Translations under genes and position numbers: made by a program
NCBI GenBank assembly: GCA_034509755.1
Contig: CM067552.1
Span: 16,153,001-16,217,000 of the forward strand
Length of the DNA: 64,000 bases
Reading direction: 5' to 3'
From: Anisodus tanguticus
Taxonomy: Eukaryota; Streptophyta; Magnoliopsida; Solanales; Solanaceae
The notes under the pieces: model-generated
Told to the model about the DNA's origin: nothing
The model's database searches: none
The model's input: the letters and a program-made list of their open reading frames with translations, nothing else
Shown here: in pieces, positions 9,736 to 18,587 of the stretch
Layout of the letters: each line of letters begins with the position of its first letter
Numbering within the stretch: position 1 is the first letter of the stretch

Positions 9736-11203
9736 TTAAATAGGACGAACCTTCATTGATAATTTCTTCAAAATCTTCTCGTCTCTTATCCCATCATATA
9801 AAAGTTCATAGGCATAATAGGTTATATGATTCTTCTTCAGCAAGTCTTCCACAACAATCTTAGGAGCTGCAACATCCTTTATATCTGCTTCAAAAAATGT
9901 GTGGACCACATCAGGGACAACACCCTTCTGCACCATGAGATGAATGATACCAACTGCTTCAAGCAACCTGTTCTTCAAGCATAGACAATTGATCACTCGC
10001 CCCACTGTTTCTTTTGATGGAAGAAATTCTTTCGTCATGTTGTCAAGCAAAAACTTGTACCCAAATTCAGTGTTATCTACCTTGCAAAAACCATCTATCA
10101 TACAACGGTATGTGTAGTTGTCAGGAGGACAGCCATATTCATTCATCTCAAGAAATAGCTTCTCTGCCATGTCCATTTTCAACTTTTTAGCAAATGCACT
10201 AATCAATATATTGTATGTTGCAGTAGTATGAGAACATTTATATTGCCTTTTCATTCTTCTGAATAGCTCATAGGCTCCATCCAAATCCTCATTCTCACAA
10301 AACCCATTTATCAGAGTGCCAAAAGTCACTGTATCAGGAATAAGACACTTGCTTTGAATATCCTCAAGTAAGTCTAAAGCTTTCATAAAATTTCTAGATT
10401 TACAGAGGCTCTCAATGAGTATATTATATGTGATTATATTTGGGACACACCCTTTTTCCACCATGACTTTGAAGGTTTCCATCACATCATCAGAAGTTTT
10501 GAGCTTGCAAAGTCCATCCAACATTGTGTTATAGGTTATCACATCCGGAACAACATCATGATCCCACATTGTGTTTAGAATCTCGATTGCATCAACCAAT
10601 TTTGTCTGTTTGCAATAACCATCAATCAAGGTGTTGAAGGTAAAAATATCAGGAAGGATCCCTTTGGCCACGGCATCATTCAGGATATTACTAGCATCAG
10701 ATACACAGCCCATTGATGATCAGATTATAAGTCCATGTATTAGGCCTGCAACCTTTCTCAGGCATTTCAGTCATCAATTTCAACGCTTCTAAGATAAGTC
10801 CCAGCTGACACATTCCCTTAATTAAGGTATTATAGAGGATTACATTAGACTTCATACCTTTACCTGTGGCTTCATTAAATAAACTCTTGGCTCTGTTGAA
10901 GTCGCCATCCTGGCATAATCCATAAATAAGGGTGCAGAAAGTAAACTCATCAGGAACAAAACCTTTAAAAACTGCATTATTAAGGATTATGTACGCTTTC
11001 TGTATCATACCCAATTTGCAATATGCGCCAATAATTGTGTTATAGGTGAACGCATCAGGCTCGAACCCACGGTTCACCATTTTATGCAAGTAAGACTCAG
11101 CTTCAGCAACCTTTGAGTGCTTGCATAAACCACATATAAGAGTGTTATAAGTGACTACATCAACATTTAAACCTTCTTTCCTCAAAGCTTCTAACATCCT
11201 AGC
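9736..11203 (-). pseudogene. P-class PPR protein (At1g74580-like), C-terminal part, interrupted
   Basis: About twelve 35-residue P-type PPR motifs follow one another in two frames (11203-10697 and 10713-9736). Typical repeat starts are VVTYNTLICGLCK, AFTYNTIIGAYCK, VITYNTMLDGLCK and TATYNILISAFAK; the C-terminus has DVAAPKIVVEDLLKKNHITY. Order and wording closely follow Arabidopsis At1g74580, an organelle-type RNA-binding PPR protein, from memory of that sequence. The reading frame breaks near 10700 (..NGLC then MGCVSDA..), consistent with a small deletion between repeated ATGGGCTGTG-like stretches. Upstream the gene is cut at the TSD CTAGC (11199-11203) by a copia element; the N-terminal part lies at 16114-16937. 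P-class PPR proteins bind organellar transcripts; no catalytic domain is seen. Confidence 0.92.
11199..11203. other. Left target-site duplication of copia element (CTAGC)
   Basis: CTAGC here is repeated at 16114-16118 on the other side of the element. The PPR reading (..NEAA then RMLEAL..) continues in frame across the two flanks once one copy is ignored. Confidence 0.95.
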
Positions 11204-11380
11204 TGTTAGATTATGTAAATATTTAGTCAAAAATATTTTGTAATCTTCTATTTTAGGTTAGCATACGTTAGAATCAATTAGTCAAATCAGTTCCTAATTT
11301 GTAGCCTACAATTACGTTGTAAATGTTGTATATCAACCTATTGAATGAATGAGAATAATCACGGCAAATATTCTCTTATA
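11204..11380 (+). mobile_element. Copia element, 5' LTR (177 bp)
   Basis: Begins TGTTAGATTATG and ends attctcttata directly before the primer-binding site. It is short, as in the Ale-type group of plant Ty1/copia elements (tentative). Its first ~89 bp recur at 15900-15988 and, inverted, at 16025-16113. Its last ~80 bp (R/U5 side, from tgtagcctacaattacg) have no counterpart at the 3' end of the element. Confidence 0.9.
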
Positions 11381-11391
11381 TGGTATCAGAC
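11381..11391 (+). promoter_or_regulatory. Copia primer-binding site (initiator tRNA-Met)
   Basis: tggtatcagac immediately follows the 5' LTR and matches the usual tggtatcagagc complement of initiator Met-tRNA except near its end. Minus-strand DNA synthesis starts here. Confidence 0.85.
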
Positions 11392-11458
11392 TAGGTCTCT
11401 GCAACCCTAGCAGCCGCCCACCACCCATCTTCTTCGTCCCTTCCTTCTTCTCATCTCC

Positions 11459-12574
11459 ATGGCTGACGCGTCCAAGTTGTATCCTGCAACTACAGTCACC
11501 AATATCAAATCCTGCATTCCTATTGTTCTTGACTATGAAGGAAGCCAATACAACAACTGGGCTACCCTCTTCAAGCTCCATTGCCGAGCGAATTTGGTAA
11601 TTGATCACATCTTACCTCCTGCCTCCCCCACCGTCTCATCCACAGCAACCGAAGCCGAGAAAACTGTTGCAAAGGCTCTATGGGAACGACTAGATGACAT
11701 CGTACGACAATGGATATATAGTACGATATCCAATGATCTTCTCAACACAATCATTGATCAAGAGGACACCGCAACCGAGGCCTGGAATTGCCTTGTTCAT
11801 CTCTTCCAGGACAACAAATCGGCTAGGGCTCTTACCCTTGATGCAAAATTCACGAACACCAAATTGGTGGATTTCCCGAACGTGAAAGCATATTGTACCA
11901 GGCTCAAAGTTCTTGCAGACAACCTCGCCAACGTCGCTCACAAAGTCTCCGACGAACGTCTGGTGCTCCGTCTTCTACGTGGGTTATCGGAAGAATACAA
12001 GCATTTTCGAACAACGGTGCAACACCATACTCCTCTCCCATCCTTTGAAGTTGTGTGGTCGATGCTCGACCTTGAGGAAGACAGCAATGGCGAGGACGCC
12101 ATTCATGATTCAAGTTCGAATGCTGCTCTCATTTCCCACAATATTAATTCTCATAATTTCTCTGTTAATGGACAGCCCAACAATTATGAAAATACGTCCA
12201 ATAATCGAGGAAATTCCCACAATCGTGGAAAGAAGAACAACCGCGGACGTGGTGGTGGGAACCGCAACAACAACAACCGCGGTGGTGCTGGGAATGGCCA
12301 GAACAGCGGCGGGGGCAACCGGAACAACTACCAGCACAGCCAGCCCGCCGCGTCGCAGCACCAAGGAGCTCCTGTCCAGCCTTGGTTTTTCCCTCCTTGG
12401 GCCTCTTGGGGGCCACAGCCGGGGCCACCCCACCGTGTCCCTACCCCACCACAGGGTGGCAGCAGCCACGCCCAACCCAGTCACAACAGGGCATTCTCGG
12501 TGCTCGCCCTCCCCAGTCTTTCTATTCGGCAACCCCTCCACCGCACCATGGTGGGTATGTGCCACGGATATTGA
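11459..12574 (+). CDS. Copia gag (capsid), frame-disrupted near its end
   Basis: Opens MADASKLYPATTVTNIKSC and carries the capsid region of Ty1/copia Gag (YNNWATLFKLHC near residue 35; WERLDDIVRQWIYSTIS; LTLDAKFTNTKL; LRLLRGLSEEYKHFRTT), followed from about residue 235 by an Asn/Gly/Arg-rich low-complexity segment (nucleic-acid-binding tail) with no CCHC knuckle seen. In this group gag and pol are normally one frame. Here the gag frame runs off to a stop at 12574 while pol is read from another frame from about 12560, implying two small indels between about 12480 and 12570. Confidence 0.85.
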   Translation: MADASKLYPATTVTNIKSCIPIVLDYEGSQYNNWATLFKLHCRANLVIDHILPPASPTVSSTATEAEKTVAKALWERLDDIVRQWIYSTISNDLLNTIIDQEDTATEAWNCLVHLFQDNKSARALTLDAKFTNTKLVDFPNVKAYCTRLKVLADNLANVAHKVSDERLVLRLLRGLSEEYKHFRTTVQHHTPLPSFEVVWSMLDLEEDSNGEDAIHDSSSNAALISHNINSHNFSVNGQPNNYENTSNNRGNSHNRGKKNNRGRGGGNRNNNNRGGAGNGQNSGGGNRNNYQHSQPAASQHQGAPVQPWFFPPWASWGPQPGPPHRVPTPPQGGSSHAQPSHNRAFSVLALPSLSIRQPLHRTMVGMCHGY

Positions 12575-15500
12575 TCAAGCTATGCATACAATGTCCTTGC
12601 ATCCGCCCGATGACAACAATTTGTACATGGACACCGGAGCCACATCTCACATGACCAACTCCCAAGGTCCTCTCTCGTCTTACTTTCAATTGAGCAAAAA
12701 TAATGGCATTGTTGTTGGTAATGGTAACATGATTCCAATTCATGGTTGTGGTCATACTTCCCTTCAAGTCAATCTCTCCCTAAACCTGAAAAATGTTTTA
12801 CATGCACCTAAACTCATCAAAAACCTTATTTCCGTTCGTAAATTTACTATCGATAATATGGTTTCTGTTGAATTTGATCCTTTTGGGTTTTCTCTGAAGG
12901 ATTTACGGACGGGGAGAAAACTCATGAGATGTGAGAGTTCGGGTGATCTGTATCCATTCTTCAAAAATTATCGAGCCATTTCCTCTTCCGCACCATCTGC
13001 TTTTACTGTCATATCTCCTCATATTTGGCACTCCCGTTTGGGTCATCCAGGGGATGTAATTCTTAGTTCTTTACGTAGTAGTAATTTGATTGAATGTAAT
13101 AAGGCTCGAAACAATGTTTGTCATTCTTGTCCTTTGGGGAAATTAATTAAAATGCCTTTTTATGACTCTCTTTCAACTACTACTATGCCCTTTGACATTG
13201 TTCACAGTGATTTATGGACTTCACCCGTTCTTAGCTCTTCCGGTCACAGATATTATGTTTTCTTTCTTGACAATTATACTAATTTTCTTTGGACTTTTCC
13301 CATCAAAACAAAGTCCCAAGTTTATGGTATCTTCTTGTCTTTCCGGACTTTCATTCGCACTCAATTTGAAAAAGAAATCAAAACTTTTCAATGTGACAAC
13401 GGGCGTGAATTTGATAATGGTCCTTTTCATAAATTTTGTGAACAAAACGGGATGCTTTTTCGATTTTCTTGTCCGCACACCTCACCCCAAAATGGTAAGG
13501 CGGAACGGAAAATTAAATCCATAAACAATATTGTTCGTACACTCCTTGCCCATGCATCTATGCCGCCCTCCTATTGGCATCATGCTTTGGCCATGGCCAC
13601 ATACCTACAAAATATTCTCCCTTCTAAAATCTTAGCATATAAGACACCCACTCAGATTCTTTATCAAAAGAATCCATCCTACTCTCATCTCCGGGTTTTT
13701 GGTTGTCTATGCTTTCCTCTCTTCCCTTCCACACAAATTCATAAGCTACAATCTAGGTCCACTCCGTGTGTTTTCATAGGATATCCTTCCAATCATCGGG
13801 GGTACAAATGCTATGATTTATCGAGCCGAAAAATAATCATAGCCCGGCATGTGTGATTTGATGAAAACTCTTTTCCATTTTCAAAAATAAATAATCCAAC
13901 TCCTACCTCATATGAGTTTTTGGGTGATGATAATTCTACATTAAGAATACAATTGTTGCATGACCAGGCCAATGCTGCTCCACCTAATGGGTCGGCCCCA
14001 CAAACACGACCATTAAGGCCCACTTCACCTCCCGCAACCCAACAACCAAACTCACCCATTTCCTCTCCTCCTCGACGCGCCGTCCCGCGTACCACTCCCA
14101 CCACCCCAGCGGCCCAGTAGCCCCTTCCCTCTCCTGGCGCGGCCCAACCCTCTCCTTCACCCTCGCTGCGTGTTGTGAGCCCAGGCATCCATCGCCCGCC
14201 TCACCAACGCAACAACCCCATCCCTGCCAGCCCCATCTCACCTACATTGCCACCAGTTCCTCGCATGACTACGCGTAGTCAACATGGGATATTTAAGCCG
14301 AACTTGAAATACAAAAATCAAGCCTTAAGTGCCACCAACACCTCCATCTCTCATATTCCCTGGAATCCAGTTGGTGCACTTAATGACCCAAATTGGAAAA
14401 ATGCTATGCAGGATGAATATAATGCTCTTATTGATAGTAAGACTTGGGAGTTGGTCCCTCGTCCTTCAAATGCTAATATTATTCGATCTTTGTGGATTTT
14501 TCGGCATAAAAAGAAATCTGATGGTTCTTTTGAGAGGCATAAAGCCCGTCTTGTAGGTGATGGCAGGTCCCAGCGGGAAGGTGTTGATTGTGATGAGACT
14601 TTCAGTCCGGTTGTCAAACCGGCAACTATCCGTGTGGTTCTTACTATTGCTTTATCTCACTCTTGGCCCATTCACCAACTTGATGTAAAGAATGCTTTCT
14701 TACATGGAAACTTGAATGAGACCGTCTATATGTATCAGCCTTTGGGATTCCGGGATCCGGCTCATCCTGATCATGTTTGTCTTTTGCGTAAGTCTCTTTA
14801 TGGCTTGAAACAGGCACCACGGGCATGGTATCAACGTTTTGCTGAATATGTGACAACCATTGGATTCTCGCATAGTACATCTGATAACTCTCTCTTCATT
14901 TATTGTCGTGGAAAAGATACTGCTTACATTTTGTTATATGTGGATGATATTATTCTAACTGCATCTTCAGAGTCTCTCAGACTCGGTATTATGTCCAAGT
15001 TAGCTACGGAATTTGCAATGAAAGATTTGGGTCTGTTGAGCTATTTTTTGGGGATTGCCGTCTCCCGGGACAAAAATAGCCTAGTCATGTCTCAAAGTTC
15101 TTATACAGAGGATATTCTTGACAGGACAGGCATGTCTCAATGTAAGCCTTGCCCCACGCCAGTTGATACAAAGGGCAAACTCAGCGCTACTTCGAGCGCC
15201 CCATATGAAGATCCTACGAAGTATCGCCGTCTGGCGGGTGCTTTGCAATACATGACATTTACTCGGCCAGACATATCGTACGCAGTACAACAAGTATGCT
15301 TGTTTATGCATGATTCCAAAGTCGAGCATATGGAAGCATTAAAACGCATTTTGCGTTACATTCGAGGTACGATTGATTTTGGTACACATTTATACAAAAC
15401 CTCTCTACAGTCACTACTATTATATACAGATGCAGATTGGGGAGGATGTCCAGACACTCGACGCTCCACATCGAGTTATTGTGTATACTTTGGGGATAAC

Positions 15501-15905
15501 TTGATTTCTTGGTCTTCAAAGCGCCAACCAACTCTATCTAAGTCTAGTGCTGAAGCTGAGTATAGAGGGGTTGCAAATGTTATCTCTGAATCTTGTTGGA
15601 TTCGTAATCTGTTGCTTGAACTCAATTGCCCTATTCGTAAAGCAACTTTGGTCTATTGTGACAATGTGAGTGCCATTTATTTATCTGGAAATCCGGTACA
15701 ACATCAACGTACCAAGCATATTGAAATGGACATTCATTTTGTTCATGAAAAGGTTAGACGTGGAGAGGTTCGTGTCCTACATGTTCCGTCCCGTTATCAA
15801 ATTGCCGACATTTTCACCAAAGGTCTTCCACGCGTACTATTTGATGATTTTCGGAACAGTCTAACCGTTCGTAAACCTACCGCTTCGACTGCGGGGGTGT
15901 GTTAG
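12560..15905 (+). pseudogene. Copia pol: protease, integrase, RT, RNase H; two in-frame stops
   Basis: A single frame from about 12560 to 15905, broken by TGA at 13854-13856 and TAG at 14118-14120. Order: protease (MDTGATSHMT near 12630), integrase zinc region (HSRLGHPG ... CHSC), integrase core (DIVHSDLW, CDNGREF, PQNGKAERKI), then reverse transcriptase (NAFLHGNLNE; LLYVDDIILTAS with intact YVDD near 14935) and RNase H (TDADWGGCPDTRRSTS; SKSSAEAEYRGV; KHIEMDIHFVHEKV). The integrase-before-RT order defines Ty1/copia. Both stops are one base from a sense codon, so the element decayed after insertion or was carried by helper functions. The stretch 13857-14175 is a Pro-rich linker. Confidence 0.92.
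15890..15899 (+). promoter_or_regulatory. Copia polypurine tract
   Basis: tgcgggggtg directly precedes the TGTTAG of the 3' terminus, as expected for plus-strand priming. Confidence 0.8.
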
Positions 15906-16113
15906 ATTATGTAAATATTTAGTCAAAAATATTTTGTAATCTTCTATTTTAGGTTAGCATACGTTAGAATCAATTAGTCAAATTAGTTCCTAATTAACTA
16001 ATTTGACTAATTGATTCTAACGTTAACTAATTTGACTAATTGATTCTAACGTATGCTAACCTAAAATAGAAGATTACAAAATATTTTTGACTAAATATTT
16101 ACATAATCTAACA
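15900..16113 (+). mobile_element. Copia 3' terminus: inverted-repeat (foldback) instead of a normal LTR
   Basis: Positions 15900-15988 repeat the first 89 bp of the 5' LTR. There follow 7 bp, a 27-bp inverted partial copy (15996-16022), tt, and then an 89-bp inverted copy (16025-16113) that by eye is a perfect reverse complement of 15900-15988. The element therefore ends ...ACATAATCTAACA, the mirror of its own start, and abuts the TSD CTAGC. The R/U5 half of the LTR is absent. Both inverted copies carry T where the 5' LTR has C (aaattagtt against aaatcagtt), so they were copied from the 3' U3, not the 5' LTR. Confidence 0.93.
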
Positions 16114-16118
16114 CTAGC
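16114..16118. other. Right target-site duplication of copia element (CTAGC)
   Basis: Matches 11199-11203. The 5-bp size is typical of integrase-mediated insertion. Confidence 0.95.
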
Positions 16119-16937
16119 AGCTTCATTTAGTTGGCCTTTTTCGGAAAGACCTTGTATAAAGAGATTACATGTAAACAGATTTGGAAAGACCCCTCTTTTC
16201 AGAATCTTGTTAAGAAGCCTTTCATTCACTTTCTTGGACGTCCCCCTTCTTACAAAGTGTACATAATATAAGCTTATTAAACGTAGTAACATCAGGAGTT
16301 ATCCCGAGCCTAAGCATTTCATCAAACAATTCACAAGCCTCAACTCAACAATTCACTTGATAAAATCCACCAATTATCGTGCAACACGTGACTGCATTAA
16401 ACTCACATCCTTGATGAAGCATGTTATTCAAAAGCCTTAAAGCAACATTAGGCCGTTTTGTCCTACAAAACGACTTTATCCTAATAGTAAAGGTATATAC
16501 ATCAGGAGAAATCCCTTTTTCCAGCATTTTCATATAAACTTTATGGGCTTGTTTAAAATAAGCATGTTCAACCAATATATTCATGATTGTGTTATACGAA
16601 TGAACAGACGGCTCGCAATTGAAAAAATCCATCTTGTCAAACACATCAACGGCTTCTTGAACTTTACTTTTCTTTCCATAAGCTCTAATAGCAGTAATGT
16701 ACACTCCTTCTAACAACCTGTTATCAATTTTCTGTCTGGCTTCTTGAATGACACCTTCCATTGCCTTGAACTCTCCATAATAACCATACATTTGCAGGTA
16801 AATAAATTATGTGTAAAGCTATCTTCCTTTTTCACTGAGTTGAATATTTGCAGTGCCCTTAGGGGGTTCTTTTGACATTTTAATACAGCAGCCAAATGTT
16901 TAGGAAGCACAACAACACTCAGTTGTTTAGTAATCAA
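16114..16937 (-). pseudogene. P-class PPR protein (At1g74580-like), N-terminal part
   Basis: Minus-strand continuation of the gene split by the copia element. From Met at 16937 the start contains LPKHLAAVLKCQKNPLRALQ, as in At1g74580. A frame change near 16790 leads to MYGYYGEFKAMEG and PPR motifs (GVYITAIRAYGKKSKVQEA; VHSYNTIMNILVEHAYF; VYTFTIRIKSFCRTKRP). An in-frame stop lies near 16345, another frame shift follows, then RLLNKILKRGVFPNLFT and a final ..GQLNEAA at the TSD. At least three lesions independent of the copia insertion are therefore present. The start at 16937 fits the N-terminus of the family. Confidence 0.9.
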
Positions 16938-17542
16938 GTTCGGGTCAATTCAGTAAACCAATTCAACTCTTAATCTCTTCTCATTTCAAATGGAAAGGAG
17001 AAATAAGGAAACACAGTAAATGGGGGAATAAGATTACCTGGACACTGAGTTTGTGCAAAGTGATTCTTTTGAGAGAAAAACAACTTAGTGGCTTTGCTTC
17101 GATGTTGGCGGCTGAGGGAGGATAGTTTTTAACCCTTCAACACTCAGTTTGTACAAAAAGAAAGAATATTTAAATTTTGGATCACTATTACGAACTAAAG
17201 CACAATATAGATTCTTAAACACTGGGATGTGAACATATGGTAAAACACACTCGACTTTAAATTTTGAGAAATATTTTATGCATGTTTTTAGATAAGTTAA
17301 TCACTCAACATATATGCTACCTATTTTAATTATATGCATTATTCTTAATAAGTCATAAAATCTTGGTCTATTTCAGTTGATAATATATATATAATTAAAG
17401 AATGAGACATATTTTATGTGATTAATTTATCTTGTAATGGACACTTAATAATATACGCAAAAATATGAGTCAGCCATTTCTAATAAAAATAGTTTATCAT
17501 ACACTCAGGTGCTCAATTGAAACATGTCACAATTTAAGTGTC
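16938..17542 (-). promoter_or_regulatory. 5' flank of the PPR pseudogene
   Basis: Presumed 5' untranslated region and promoter side of the PPR gene. A donor-like CAG/GTAAT on the minus strand at about 17038 could mark a 5' UTR intron, but no acceptor was identified. The rest is AT-rich with no other feature seen. Confidence 0.3.
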
Positions 17543-17557
17543 TAAATGAAATTTACT

Positions 17558-17737
17558 AAAAAAGGCAGTCTGGTACACTAAACTCCCCTATGCGCGGGGT
17601 CCGGAGAAGGGACCACAAGGGTCTATTGTACGCAACATTACCTTGCATTTATGCAAGAAGTTATTTTCACGGCTTGAACTCATGTCTTCCAGGTCACATG
17701 GTAGCAACTTTATCAGTTACTCCAATGTTCCCCTTCA
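17558..17737 (-). mobile_element. Au SINE, full-length, with TSD
   Basis: The minus strand starts at the tRNA-related end (box B-like gagttcaagcc near 17680) and ends in the actgccttttttag region; the plus strand shows gcgcggggtccgg and tattgtacgcaac. A perfect 15-bp TSD, taaatgaaatttact, lies at 17543-17557 and 17738-17752. Au SINEs are tRNA-derived and widespread in plants. Confidence 0.9.
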
Positions 17738-17752
17738 TAAATGAAATTTACT

Positions 17753-18189
17753 TACAAATTTAATTGGTTATCAATGCATATTAAGTCAAATAATAAATAT
17801 TTAACATTTTATTCATATGATATATGAGATTTTATAAATCCACCAGCGACCTTGCTCATAGTCACATAGTCTGGCTCCAAGCTCGTATAAACGATTAAAA
17901 TTGTTGTATGTCGTAAATAAAAGAGATTTCTTTTAATTAATTGTACAAAATATTAAAATAATATATAAAAAAGATAAGAAAGATTTTTAATAATTATAAA
18001 AGATTTCACCCATTATTAGCATAATAGAACACTAAAATTATTAAGTATATGATCCATACTTTATAGAGGGAGGATGTTGGAATGATCAGTTAATGGAGCA
18101 GTCTTTTCCAACAGACATAGTGGAGTAAACCTTGATGGATGTCTACTACCACATGTAATTTTTCTATAAAGAGTGCTTGAAACATTGTG
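17753..18189. other. AT-rich spacer
   Basis: No ORF or repeat ends recognised; the L1-type remnant becomes readable at about 18190. Confidence 0.4.
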
Positions 18190-18571
18190 GATTAAGGGGT
18201 GCCTTTCAAAATATCCTTATTTGTATGGAGATTATGGAAAAATGTCATTCCTACTGATGGCACTTTAATGTGGCTAAGGATCACTATTGTATTAAAGATG
18301 CTACTGCAGCACAGTTTCACAACAGGAGGCTATACAACATCTATTCCTAACAAGCAAATTTGCTTCAGATGTTTGGAGAAAATTTAAACAGTCAATGGGT
18401 ATCCAAATTAATCTCATTCAATTTCATCAAGTTATCAGAAATTGGTGGAAGATGGAGTGTGCTGAGAAATTTAGACCTATCCTACATGTTGTGCCTACTA
18501 TGATCATTTGGGGGTTATGGAAGACAAAAAACACAATTAAATACGAAAGACATGTGAGTTTTAATAGAGTT
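18190..18571 (+). pseudogene. L1-type LINE remnant, zinc-binding and linker part
   Basis: LPFKISLFVWRLWKN..IPTDGTL (18199 on) matches the zinc-binding segment after the reverse transcriptase of plant L1-type LINEs, and after a stop near 18385 NWWKMECAEKFRPI and WGLWKTKNTIKYER follow. It runs into the RTE LINE at 18588; the RNase H part resumes at 33754. A domesticated RNase H-like host gene is an alternative. Confidence 0.75.
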
Positions 18572-18587
18572 ATTCATGAGATTAATA
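18572..18587. other. Left TSD of the RTE LINE (ATTCATGAGATTAATA)
   Basis: The identical 16 bp occurs at 33738-33753. The two copies bracket the RTE element and its nested Tekay element and mark the split in the L1 reading. Confidence 0.95.

Noticed and set aside
12110..12565. 151-codon minus-strand ORF over the copia gag
   Set aside because: It is a shadow of the G/C-rich Asn/Gly-rich gag segment.
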